Part shown: piece after piece, positions 25,269 to 31,341 of the stretch
Layout: the number at the start of each line of letters is the position of its first letter
Position numbering within the stretch: the first letter of the stretch is position 1
NCBI RefSeq assembly: GCF_011682075.1
Contig: NZ_VSMK01000220.1
Span: 1 to 46,669 of the forward strand
Reading direction: 5' to 3'
DNA: 46,669 nucleotides
Source of the DNA: Nitratidesulfovibrio liaohensis
GTDB taxonomy: Bacteria; Desulfobacterota; Desulfovibrionia; Desulfovibrionales; Desulfovibrionaceae
Position numbers and translations under genes: made by a program
The notes under the pieces: model-generated
What the model was told of the DNA's origin: nothing
Database searches by the model: none
The model's input: the letters and a program-made list of their open reading frames with translations, nothing else

Positions 25269-25313
25269 TAAAACAACGAGAGAGATGAAACTTAAACGAG
25301 GGTATAACACTTT

Positions 25314-25496
25314 TTATTTTCGCTCACGAACGTAAGCTACTAGGAATTTATGAGTGTCAGGGTCAGCGCCCGACATCTCCTTTACTTTCGCTACCGCATC
25401 CTCAGCGCTGATTGCGGCAACTGACGCGATGTATTCTTGAGTGCAATTCTTGCAACTGCGACCCATTAAACGAATAGATAACTTCACATCCCACAT
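25314..25496 (-). CDS. Small protein of unknown function with CxxC
   Basis: 60 aa (MWDVKLSIRLMGRSCKNCTQEYIASVAAIS). A CKNC pair near the N-terminus and a helical middle (ISAEDAVAKVKEMSG). GGAG eight bases upstream of ATG. Last gene of the leftward early unit, downstream of the tRNA. Confidence 0.6.
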   Translation of the reverse strand: MWDVKLSIRLMGRSCKNCTQEYIASVAAISAEDAVAKVKEMSGADPDTHKFLVAYVRERK

Positions 25497-25515
25497 TGAT
25501 AGTGCTCCTTGAATT

Positions 25516-25590
25516 TGGCGCTCCGTGGTGGAGTTGAACCACCATCAACAGCTTAGAAGGCTGCGGCTTTCTCCATTAAGCTAACAGAGC
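25516..25590 (-). tRNA. tRNA-Arg (anticodon UCU) with encoded CCA
   Basis: 75 nt. Acceptor GCTCTGT pairs with ACGGAGC; anticodon stem GCAGC/GCTGT with loop CTTCTAA gives anticodon TCT, decoding AGA; T arm GGTGG-TTCAACT-CCACC; discriminator G and 3' CCA encoded. AGA is rare in enterobacterial genes, so the phage probably supplies it for its own AGA-containing genes. Confidence 0.9.
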
Positions 25591-25910
25591 ATAATCTTTA
25601 GCTAGACTTGCTAGATGAAGATTACTGGTTACGGCTCCAGCGTCGCCTGCTACGACCGATTTAACTGCCTATTTGCGCTAGGTCTTACAAGCCACTTGAG
25701 GGTTTAATGTGCCGCATACGCTACCTAATGAGCGACGGACTTAGTAGTTGCGCTCCGTGCGCCGTTGCCACTTGGTGGCCTCGTTTGTCTACGTGGTTAA
25801 TATTAGATGCTTCCGCTCAGAGATGCAAGATCTTTTTAACAATCCTCATTTAAACGATTAAAAATAATCTCAAGCAACCAGCCCTTCGATAAACCAGATT
25901 GTTAACTCGC
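25591..25910. other. Non-coding stretch next to the tRNA
   Basis: No convincing ORF on either strand. Immediately 5' of the tRNA lies a hairpin (TAATCTT...TAGC / GCTA...AAGATTA, 25592-25624). The rest is GC-richer than its surroundings, with several short inverted repeats. It may be a structured RNA or decayed tRNA/gene remnants; nothing firmer can be said. Confidence 0.4.
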
Positions 25911-26003
25911 TCATAACATAACCACGAACACAACAGCGCCGATGCTGTATGCAACCACCAGACAAAAAGCAAATCTAAAAAATGCTTTATCTAACTTACT
26001 CAT
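25911..26003 (-). CDS. 30-aa single-pass membrane peptide
   Basis: MSKLDKAFFRFAFCLVVAY... one hydrophobic helix (about residues 9-30). Its ATG overlaps the end of the upstream gene, implying coupled translation. Unknown function; resembles other micro-membrane proteins of this early unit. Confidence 0.5.
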   Translation of the reverse strand: MSKLDKAFFRFAFCLVVAYSIGAVVFVVML

Positions 26004-26232
26004 AAAGGCTATTCCCATTCTCATCATGACCAACACGACCTTTTCTATAACCCGCAATCCATACAAACTTATCCCTCGCGATTAGTGTTGATACGGGCCC
26101 CCAGATCTGGGTTATAAGTGCAGCAACAACTTTATCATCCTTCTTCTTTGCTCCCAGTTTGCCGTACTCATCGTTCAGCTTGTCAGCCTGGCGCTTAACT
26201 GCGTTAAAGTATGCGTCTTCTAATCCGAACAT
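25996..26232 (-). CDS. Early protein of unknown function
   Basis: 78 aa (MFGLEDAYFNAVKRQADKLN). N-terminal half charged and helical; second half VVAALITQIWGPVSTLIARDKFVW is more hydrophobic but not a clear membrane helix. SD GAGAGG. Follows the next upstream gene by three bases. Confidence 0.65.
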   Translation of the reverse strand: MFGLEDAYFNAVKRQADKLNDEYGKLGAKKKDDKVVAALITQIWGPVSTLIARDKFVWIAGYRKGRVGHDENGNSLYE

Positions 26233-26235
26233 TAT

Positions 26236-26424
26236 TTAACCTCTCGTTGTATCAGCAAAATCAATCTCTTCGAAATCGTATTCATCAAACGCCCTCTTAT
26301 CATTACAGTTCATTGAATTTACGAATGATTCAGCGTCACACCTCGTCGGGAATGCGATGACGCTTATAGAATCTTCGTCACCTATATTATACCCATAGAC
26401 TACATAAATCTTTGAATAACTCAT
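26236..26424 (-). CDS. Early protein of unknown function
   Basis: 62 aa, acidic (MSYSKIYVVYGYNIGDEDSIS, then FDEYDFEEIDFADTT). Beta-rich start, soluble. Directly behind promoter 26455-26500, so the first gene of a short transcript. Confidence 0.62.
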   Translation of the reverse strand: MSYSKIYVVYGYNIGDEDSISVIAFPTRCDAESFVNSMNCNDKRAFDEYDFEEIDFADTTRG

Positions 26425-26454
26425 CTCTCAATCTCTCATTGTGTTGATAAGGTA

Positions 26455-26500
26455 ATTATATGCCGTCCATGGCGAATGCGTTTAGCTATTCTTGCTCTTT
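26455..26500 (-). promoter_or_regulatory. Divergent cassette promoter variant
   Basis: Minus strand AAGAGCAAGAATAGCTAA (matches most positions of the palindrome), then 22 bp from TAGCTA to TATAAT (26460-26455), the family spacing for the right half. Leader is not conserved. The upstream gene's stop codon TAG lies in the box. Confidence 0.55.
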
Positions 26501-26641
26501 TTTCTCTGCTGTAAGTCCCATCTTATCCTCGCGCTCCTTCCATAGATTCATTAGCTCAAAGTACATCATAGCAATATCTCCATTCCTAGCCTCATCCATC
26601 TTTCTCTTTGCCCACTGGCTTGGTAATTCGTAGTTATCCAT
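26486..26641 (-). CDS. 51-aa early protein of unknown function
   Basis: MDNYELPSQWAKRKMDEARNG... ending EKKEQE. Highly charged, helical, resembles small phage proteins with a DIAMMYFELMNLWKERED core. The stop TAG is part of the promoter box for the next gene. SD is weak. Confidence 0.6.
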   Translation of the reverse strand: MDNYELPSQWAKRKMDEARNGDIAMMYFELMNLWKEREDKMGLTAEKKEQE

Positions 26642-26690
26642 CTAATCGTATGCCTTAAATTATCGTTCGTTAGAATGCGTTTTAGATGCG

Positions 26691-26870
26691 TTAAATTCGA
26701 TTCAATTGCTCAAGAATTTCGTAAGCCAACTCTCGAGCCTGCTCTTCAGTTAAATGAATTGTGTGAACCTGTGGGTCTTCACGCATTCCGCAAGCCTGTG
26801 CAATGATGAATGTTGCGTAGCCATCGAAGTGGTTGGCCTGAAGCTTAGGTTCGCTCTGTTGGAATCTCAT
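26691..26870 (-). CDS. Early protein of unknown function
   Basis: 59 aa from the ATG at 26870 (MRFQQSEPKLQANHFDGYAT), SD GAGGTG seven bases upstream; a GTG three codons earlier coincides with the SD. C-terminal helix TEEQARELAYEILEQLNRI. Has its own promoter (26884-26945). Confidence 0.65.
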   Translation of the reverse strand: MRFQQSEPKLQANHFDGYATFIIAQACGMREDPQVHTIHLTEEQARELAYEILEQLNRI

Positions 26871-26883
26871 ATGTGTCACCTCA

Positions 26884-26945
26884 TCTCGTTTGATATGGTA
26901 ACTATACCAAATTACCCCAACCCTGTTTTATCAATTAGTGCTATT
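26884..26945 (-). promoter_or_regulatory. Cassette promoter
   Basis: Minus strand AATAGCACTAATTGATAA (26945-26928), 31 bp, TATAGT (26906-26901), leader CATATCAAACGAG. The TAG is the stop codon of the upstream 45-aa gene. Confidence 0.72.
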
Positions 26946-27078
26946 CAGCGATTTTATATGAATTAATGTCACCGCCAAGAACCAGCCATTGCGCCTTTGC
27001 GCTCTCGTAGCTATCGTGCACTCTAACGTGCTTAACGCTGTTAAATTTTCCCGTGTAGTACGTATGAACGTAAATCAT
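26941..27078 (-). CDS. 45-aa early protein of unknown function
   Basis: MIYVHTYYTGKFNSVKHVRV..., ATGA overlap with the preceding gene, TAG stop inside a promoter box. Beta-rich start with several Tyr and His; soluble. Too short for recognition. Confidence 0.6.
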   Translation of the reverse strand: MIYVHTYYTGKFNSVKHVRVHDSYESAKAQWLVLGGDINSYKIAE

Positions 27079-27305
27079 TTCTTTGTTTCCTTATCCCAGT
27101 TAGCCAAGTATGCAGCGTTGACGCTTAGTGACTCGTACTGGCGAGATGACTCGAAGTCGCTTACATCGAATTGCTGATTGTTAATCTGAGTGCAAACCTC
27201 TTTAGCCACACGCATTACAGCAAAACTCCTTGTATCTTTTGTTGGTGAGTTAATTATCGACTTAAGAATTGCTGCATCTGTCTCTGACAGGTTAATCGTA
27301 ATCAT
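27075..27305 (-). CDS. Early protein of unknown function
   Basis: 76 aa (MITINLSETDAAILKSIINS). Helical, SD GAGGAG. ATGA overlaps on both sides place it in a tightly coupled string of four genes (27513 to 26941). Confidence 0.65.
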   Translation of the reverse strand: MITINLSETDAAILKSIINSPTKDTRSFAVMRVAKEVCTQINNQQFDVSDFESSRQYESLSVNAAYLANWDKETKK

Positions 27306-27433
27306 TCTTTAATCTCCTCTTTATCGTCATCCGCGAAGGATGCAATCATATACACAATCATAAATCCAAGTGACCAGATTAGCCATGGCATTGTTTGATA
27401 TAAAACATCACCCATCATCAATTGATTGTGCAT
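27302..27433 (-). CDS. 43-aa membrane protein
   Basis: MHNQLMMGDVLYQTMPWLIW... with one membrane helix (about 15-33) and an acidic tail DDDKEEIKE. SD GGAG eight bases upstream; start overlaps the previous stop (TAATG) and its stop overlaps the next ATG. Confidence 0.62.
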   Translation of the reverse strand: MHNQLMMGDVLYQTMPWLIWSLGFMIVYMIASFADDDKEEIKE

Positions 27434-27513
27434 TAATTCTTCTCCGTAATCTTAACAATGGCAACAATAGCCACAATACCAACCAGGCAAACAGCGATAA
27501 CGTCGTAGTACAT
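27433..27513 (-). CDS. 26-aa membrane peptide
   Basis: MYYDVIAVCLVGIVAIVAIV then KITEKN: one membrane helix with a basic-then-acidic end. First gene behind the promoter at 27527-27588, overlapping the next gene. SD weak (GAGATGGA). Confidence 0.5.
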   Translation of the reverse strand: MYYDVIAVCLVGIVAIVAIVKITEKN

Positions 27514-27526
27514 CTTGAATCCATCT

Positions 27527-27588
27527 CTCGTTTCGATGAAGCTATTATGCCAAACTCCTTCCCTGGAGTTTTAACAAAAAGTGCTATT
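27527..27588 (-). promoter_or_regulatory. Cassette promoter
   Basis: Minus strand AATAGCACTTTTTGTTAA (27588-27571), 31 bp, CATAAT (27549-27544), leader TTCATCGAAACGAGAG. TAG is the stop of the upstream 86-aa gene. Confidence 0.75.
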
Positions 27589-27844
27589 TAACATTAAGTT
27601 TTGGTTTGGCCGACTCGTTAATCACTCTCTGACCGTAAAGCTCTTTAGCCTTCTGCAATGATTCAATTGAGTCATTAAGGTCAGTCAGGTAATCCTTGTG
27701 GCCACGCAAGCCAGTGCAAAGCATCTTCTTTATCGCATGCTGCGTGGCCGGGTCCGATACACCGAACGCATCAAGAACACGATAAACATCTACTTTTGTC
27801 ACAGTTCCATCAATCCCAATAATTTCTCGATCGTAGTTACTCAT
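27584..27844 (-). CDS. Conserved small phage protein (ATQHAIKK family), unknown function
   Basis: 86 aa. VYRVLDAFGVSDPATQHAIKKMLCTGLRGHKDYLTDL and a following helix form a motif I know from many unrelated phages without an assigned role. Two-helix HTH-like appearance but no evidence of DNA binding. SD GAGGG; ATGA overlap with the preceding 41-aa ORF. Confidence 0.72.
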   Translation of the reverse strand: MSNYDREIIGIDGTVTKVDVYRVLDAFGVSDPATQHAIKKMLCTGLRGHKDYLTDLNDSIESLQKAKELYGQRVINESAKPKLNVK

Positions 27845-27966
27845 ATCTCAACCCTCGTTATTGTGCCGCCATGCGTCTTAAGCATGAGCTTTGCGTATTT
27901 TTCGTCTAAATAGTGCAGGAGCATATCAATACCCTTGCTGCTGAATTTGTGTTCGTATATGGTCAA
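27841..27966 (-). CDS. 41-aa early protein with TTG start
   Basis: TTG at 27966 follows AAGGA by six bases (TIYEHKFSSKGIDMLLHYLD...). An internal ATG (27924) would give 27 aa without an SD. Stop overlaps the next ATG. Soluble, charged; unknown function. Confidence 0.5.
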   Translation of the reverse strand: MTIYEHKFSSKGIDMLLHYLDEKYAKLMLKTHGGTITRVEI

Positions 27967-27996
27967 TCAAATTCCTTTCGTGTGGTTTATGCGGGG

Positions 27997-28026
27997 ATTA
28001 TACCAGTCAGGATGAAAAGTGCTATT
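27997..28026 (-). promoter_or_regulatory. Shortened cassette promoter
   Basis: Minus strand AATAGCACTTTTCATCC, but only 16 bp (not 31) to TATAAT (28002-27997), so about 15 bp including the right half-site are missing. The leader CACACGAAAGG is only partly similar. Confidence 0.5.
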
Positions 28027-28240
28027 TCATTACCACTTCAAAAACGAACTTAACTGAGCGGCAGCTACTAACAAAACCAAGGTTTCCGCCAGGTATGTGC
28101 TCAAGTGGGAATTTGTAATCCTGGAAGCCACCTTTAACTGCCCATGTTTTACCGTCTACCAGGGTTGCTAAATATTTGTGACCTTTAATAAATTCTGGGT
28201 TATTTGTCTTAATGCATTGCAGTGTGATTGTCTTGTTCAT
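28022..28240 (-). CDS. Early protein of unknown function
   Basis: 72 aa from the ATG at 28240 (MNKTITLQCIKTNNPEFIKG), SD AAGGA; the frame is open six codons further. Beta-rich; the start Cys-x-KT...FIKGHKYLATLVDG resembles the 79-aa protein at 30911 (CTN...FVKGSVYDAEPL), so these may be relatives. TAG stop lies in the next promoter box. Confidence 0.62.
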   Translation of the reverse strand: MNKTITLQCIKTNNPEFIKGHKYLATLVDGKTWAVKGGFQDYKFPLEHIPGGNLGFVSSCRSVKFVFEVVMK

Positions 28241-28260
28241 TTTATTTTTCCTTTGCATCT

Positions 28261-28322
28261 CTCGTTTCGATGAGATGATTATGCCATCCTTGGCATTATT
28301 ACGTTAGGCAAAAAGTGCTATT
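28261..28322 (-). promoter_or_regulatory. Cassette promoter
   Basis: Minus strand AATAGCACTTTTTGCCTAA (28322-28304), 31 bp including TGCCAAGGATGGCA dyad, CATAAT (28283-28278), leader CTCATCGAAACGAGAG. Confidence 0.78.
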
Positions 28323-28851
28323 TCCCAGTCAGGAGTAATTTAGCTTTCCGATAGAACTTCATAGCCATCTCAACCTCCTCCTCACTGTAACGCAAGTGGT
28401 ATGGTAGTCTACTAGGATGCTCACCTTCGTATACTTTGAAGTTAGGTTCCCAACACTCATCAAGGATTGCAGGGTGAACATAAATCTTATCACCAATCAT
28501 GCAGACGAGATTCATCTTCTCTAGGTCTGGGATAAGTCCCTCCTGAAGCCTCGCCATTAGTCTGACATTACGTGAATCAACTGGTTTTGATTTCCTGAGG
28601 CCTTCGTATAATGACCTAACACCAAGCACCCCTTTCCCGTTTCTTCCCATTTTCATAATTAGATTAACAAGAACCGCATGCTCGCTACCTTTGTAGATTG
28701 ACGATGCATCAGGGCGACCCCAGAAGCGCTGAGTTTGCCGATATCAGTTATTACTGATTGCCACGCGAAGAATTGAGTAACCATCACGCTGCGCAATTCT
28801 TACGATTTCCTCGCCACTTAGCTTCACATCATTGAAATCAAACATTCCCAT
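28318..28851 (-). pseudogene. Internally deleted, nonsense-mutated second copy of the DUF3987 primase-helicase gene
   Basis: The frame from 28851 reads MGMFDFNDVKLSGEEIVRIA...LRVAISNN, then TGA (28746-28744), then YRQTQRFWGRPD. This aligns with MFDFNEDKLSVEQVMAIA...LRVAINANGYRQSQSFWKAP of the intact gene at 32330. It then jumps to HAVLVNLIMKMGRNGKGVLGVRSLYEGLRKSKP, which aligns with the intact C-terminus (LVDILIKQGKNGKGVVGVRSLYEAARKVKP, GDKIYINP). About 390 residues, including both Walker motifs, are gone. A 112-aa piece from the ATG at 28656 might still be made. Confidence 0.85.
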
Positions 28852-29369
28852 TATTTGGTCTCCTTGATAAGTTCCTGGTAAGCGGTTAGTGCGAACATTG
28901 CGCCATTAAGCTCCTCGCCTTTCAGGTGGATTACGCTCGGAGTAACTGCAAGAAGTCGCTTCTTGAACTTCTCAATGATAGCCGCCTCCCTCTCTTCCCC
29001 TGCTTTGCTTCGTGAGCCATGATTGATTGCACCAGGAACAAGCGAGATTACCGCAGAACGAACCTCCTCACCATTAAACTCCATATCCTTTATCGAGAAC
29101 ATGGACCTGACGTTTGCAGCCTTAATTTCAGGCATGCGACTTACTGTGTTTGAAACGTATGAGGACTTCAGCTTATTGAGATTGTACTTACCATCCGGCT
29201 TAAGGTCTTCATCATAAACCTTGCTAATTTCCTCCTTGCTAAGCCCGTACACCTGGCGAACAATCATACGCACTGGTACTGCAAATGATTTCGTGTCGCT
29301 ATTTAAAGCCTGAGTCGCCATGTAGCGAACTACTTCACCAAGACTTACTGCTTCTTTACGTTCTGACAT
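28851..29369 (-). CDS. Early protein of unknown function
   Basis: 172 aa (MSERKEAVSLGEVVRYMATQ). SD AGGAG. Helical and basic in the middle (EEREAAIIEKFKKRLL). First gene of the leftward early unit, behind a sigma-70-like promoter with phased repeats (29412-29457). Its stop overlaps the start of the helicase remnant (TAATG). Possibly a nucleic-acid-binding or regulatory protein from its position; no domain recognised. Confidence 0.7.
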   Translation of the reverse strand: MSERKEAVSLGEVVRYMATQALNSDTKSFAVPVRMIVRQVYGLSKEEISKVYDEDLKPDGKYNLNKLKSSYVSNTVSRMPEIKAANVRSMFSIKDMEFNGEEVRSAVISLVPGAINHGSRSKAGEEREAAIIEKFKKRLLAVTPSVIHLKGEELNGAMFALTAYQELIKETK

Positions 29370-29411
29370 TCTTATTACTCCTGATTGGTTGCTCTTCGTT
29401 AAGATGCATCC

Positions 29412-29457
29412 ATAGTATCACACATCTACATGTTATCAAGTGTTATCTCATGTTATT
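29412..29457 (-). promoter_or_regulatory. Leftward early promoter overlapped by three TGTTATC repeats
   Basis: Minus strand TTGATA (29439-29434), 16 bp, TACTAT (29417-29412). On the plus strand TGTTATC/T occurs at 29431, 29441 and 29451, exactly 10 bp apart, covering the -35 and upstream. This looks like a phased binding site for a regulator. Confidence 0.5.
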
Positions 29458-29970
29458 TTCAGCCAGATACGCCAAACCACTCTGAGAGCCGCGCCAGAAG
29501 CGGTGTAAATGTCGTGTGTATGAATTTCCGCGGAAATGTCGGGGGTATACCTATATATATTAATATAGATAAATATAGTCATTTTCATAAAAAACTATCG
29601 ACCCTCCCCATATGACAGATATACAAGATATACATATATATAATAATAATAATAATAATAAAGTAAAAGGTTGATATATATAGATATTATTATGTAACCA
29701 TTGCGTAATTGCGCGTTATAGGCGTACAGCATTCCTACGGAGGGTGGGTGCATCTACACAACATAACTTCGGTAACGTGTACATCCAAAATGGCTCAGCC
29801 AGAATCAAAATCAACTTGTATGGTAGTCCTTCCTCTATTCATTCACTCCCACACAAATAATTGCTAAATTCGCAACAATCAAAAACATCATTGCATCAGA
29901 TACAATATTGCTATATGTGCAATAATGAGGTGAATCATTGCAATATCTGCAAGAATCAATAAATCCAACG
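29458..29970. promoter_or_regulatory. Large divergent intergenic region with (TAA)n tract; candidate origin
   Basis: No credible gene. Holds the second 70-bp (TAA)n segment (29635-29709) matching 2446-2516, a TTCCGCGGAA palindrome (29527-29536), and further on (29885-29965) a cluster of ATTGCA/TGCAAT/TGCAAG elements. It separates the two oppositely transcribed early units, a usual place for an origin. Function is inferred. Confidence 0.5.
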
Positions 29971-30035
29971 AATAGCACTTTTTGCTAATGACCAATCAGG
30001 AGTGATTTGCTATTATTACTCCATCGAAACGAAGA
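29971..30035 (+). promoter_or_regulatory. Cassette promoter of the rightward early unit
   Basis: AATAGCACTTTTTGCTAA (29971-29988), 32 bp, extended -10 TGCTATTAT (30011-30016), leader TCCATCGAAACGAAG. Confidence 0.78.
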
Positions 30036-30053
30036 ACTCACGGAGACACGAAA

Positions 30054-30359
30054 ATGATTAACATGAACCTTTTCACTAAAGCTGACCGCGAAAATATGCA
30101 ATCACTGGCAGACCTTTTCGCCACCGCTGAAATTGCTGAAATGTTCATGACTGAGAATGAGTTCCGTGATGGCATCAGTAACTCAATCGAAACTAATTTC
30201 GGTGATGCTCGTATAACTGGCGCGATGTTCGCAAACGTTGCTCGTAAATTCTTCCAGTCATTCCGTGATGCTCGCCACGCAAAAGGCGCTTTCCGCTCCG
30301 CAATGGAAACTTCTGAAGAAATTAATGCATACATCGAACGCAATAGCACGAATTGCTAA
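30054..30359 (+). CDS. Early protein of unknown function
   Basis: 101 aa (MINMNLFTKADRENMQSLAD). Helical throughout, mixed charge (EEINAYIERNSTNC at the end). The last codons AAT AGC ACG AAT TGC TAA are also the operator of the next promoter. First rightward early gene; such genes in T1-like phages often act on host functions, but nothing here shows it. Confidence 0.7.
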   Translation: MINMNLFTKADRENMQSLADLFATAEIAEMFMTENEFRDGISNSIETNFGDARITGAMFANVARKFFQSFRDARHAKGAFRSAMETSEEINAYIERNSTNC

Positions 30360-30405
30360 ACCTCAATGCCAAGGATGGCGTATAGTTACTTCATCGAAAC
30401 GAAAC
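30342..30405 (+). promoter_or_regulatory. Cassette promoter (consensus)
   Basis: AATAGCACGAATTGCTAA (30342-30359), 31 bp with GCCAAGGATGGC dyad, TATAGT (30381-30386), leader TTCATCGAAACGAAACG. The cleanest example of the family. Confidence 0.8.
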
Positions 30406-30426
30406 GAACACACCGGAGATAAAAAA

Positions 30427-30666
30427 ATGAGCATTCAGACCACTAAAACAGAAAAACTTCTCTTCACTAAGCCTGGCTCAAAAGGCGTTGAGATGATGTT
30501 GGTAAACGGTAGCGTGTTTAATAACTGCGGCAATGTTCGAGTAGGCAACAAATACACCTGGTTGAGAACTCTCCTTACTGAAGATAGCCTCAACTCAATG
30601 ATCGCCAAAGGTACATTGATTGAAGTCCAGGATGACTGGAAGTTTTACACAGCAAAGCAGCACTAA
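30427..30666 (+). CDS. Early protein of unknown function
   Basis: 79 aa from the ATG at 30427 (MSIQTTKTEKLLFTKPGSKG), SD GGAG; the frame is open upstream only through the previous gene. Beta-rich small protein with a VGNKYTWLRTLL segment. Unknown function. Confidence 0.68.
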   Translation: MSIQTTKTEKLLFTKPGSKGVEMMLVNGSVFNNCGNVRVGNKYTWLRTLLTEDSLNSMIAKGTLIEVQDDWKFYTAKQH

Positions 30667-30720
30667 TAAATTATATCGCCGCCGGACGACATCCGGTACA
30701 AACCAAATGAGGGTATAGAT

Positions 30721-30900
30721 ATAAATATTTATAAAGATAAGTTACGCCACGAATGCGCACTGATTGGGCTTAACGAGGATTACACCGACCTTGTGGTGCG
30801 CGGAAAGTTGGATATTAATTTAGCTAAGCAATTCCAGTCAGATGATGAATTCCTGTGCTGCGATGGACTTGGATGCGTCGAGTGTTTACCATTTATTTGA
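30721..30900 (+). CDS. Cys-rich early protein with apparent AUA start
   Basis: 59 codons from ATA at 30721 (I)NIYKDKLRHECALIGLNED... ending CCDGLGCVECLPFI. There is no ATG, GTG or TTG at the front, but GAGGG lies seven bases before the ATA. So either AUA is used or ATG was mutated to ATA. The CC-x4-C-x2-C end may bind zinc. A small hairpin (CCGGA/TCCGG, 30682-30696) lies in the leader. Confidence 0.6.
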   Translation: MNIYKDKLRHECALIGLNEDYTDLVVRGKLDINLAKQFQSDDEFLCCDGLGCVECLPFI

Positions 30901-30910
30901 GGATTGAAAT

Positions 30911-31150
30911 ATGAAAATTCGCTGCACCAATTGCATTACCAGCGCCGACAAGAAAGTATTAACTCCATTCGTTAAAGGCTCTGTATACGACGCCGAGCCG
31001 CTAATTATTAAAGGTAAGACAATCCCGAACGAATGGGTTATTAATGGCGCTGAGAGACCTCACAAGCACGATTCTGGATGGATTGCTATCGCTGGCTGGA
31101 ATCTTGGTATGTTTATTCCTGGAATCGCAACGTTTGATGAGGTGAAATAA
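30911..31150 (+). CDS. Early protein of unknown function
   Basis: 79 aa (MKIRCTNCITSADKKVLTPF), SD GAGG. CTNC near the start, then FVKGSVYDAEPL and a Trp-rich second half. Overlaps the next gene (ATGA-type, base 31150). Similar in outline to the 72-aa protein at 28022. Confidence 0.68.
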   Translation: MKIRCTNCITSADKKVLTPFVKGSVYDAEPLIIKGKTIPNEWVINGAERPHKHDSGWIAIAGWNLGMFIPGIATFDEVK

Positions 31151-31338
31151 TGAAAATTAAATTAATCAGCTTTGCAACGAAACACGGCAAGTATGAGAAA
31201 GATTTCTACGAAGTCGAGATTGGAGGTGTTTACGAAGTTATGCGCCAGTATGAGTCCGGTGAGGTTAGTATTAAAACTCCGTCAGGAAGGGAACTTCCAT
31301 TGTTTACATCAGAGTTTGAATACATTATGGAGGCCTAA
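31150..31338 (+). CDS. Early protein of unknown function
   Basis: 62 aa (MKIKLISFATKHGKYEKDFY). Beta-rich with a KY-x-V-x-EIGGVYEV core. Its first base overlaps the previous stop; the next ATG follows the stop by 3 bases. Confidence 0.65.
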   Translation: MKIKLISFATKHGKYEKDFYEVEIGGVYEVMRQYESGEVSIKTPSGRELPLFTSEFEYIMEA

Positions 31339-31341
31339 ATA

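Noticed and set aside
25591-25850. Plus-strand ORFs of 30 and 48 aa beside the tRNA
   Set aside because: Against the local gene direction, Cys/Trp-rich composition, SD spacing wrong or absent.
29285-29615. Plus-strand ORFs of 61-66 aa at the edge of the divergent region
   Set aside because: They overlap the 172-aa gene start, its promoter or AT-rich repeats, have no SD and no protein-like composition.
29633-29665. (TAA)n tract as a CRISPR or tandem-repeat array
   Set aside because: Simple trinucleotide repeat without spacers.
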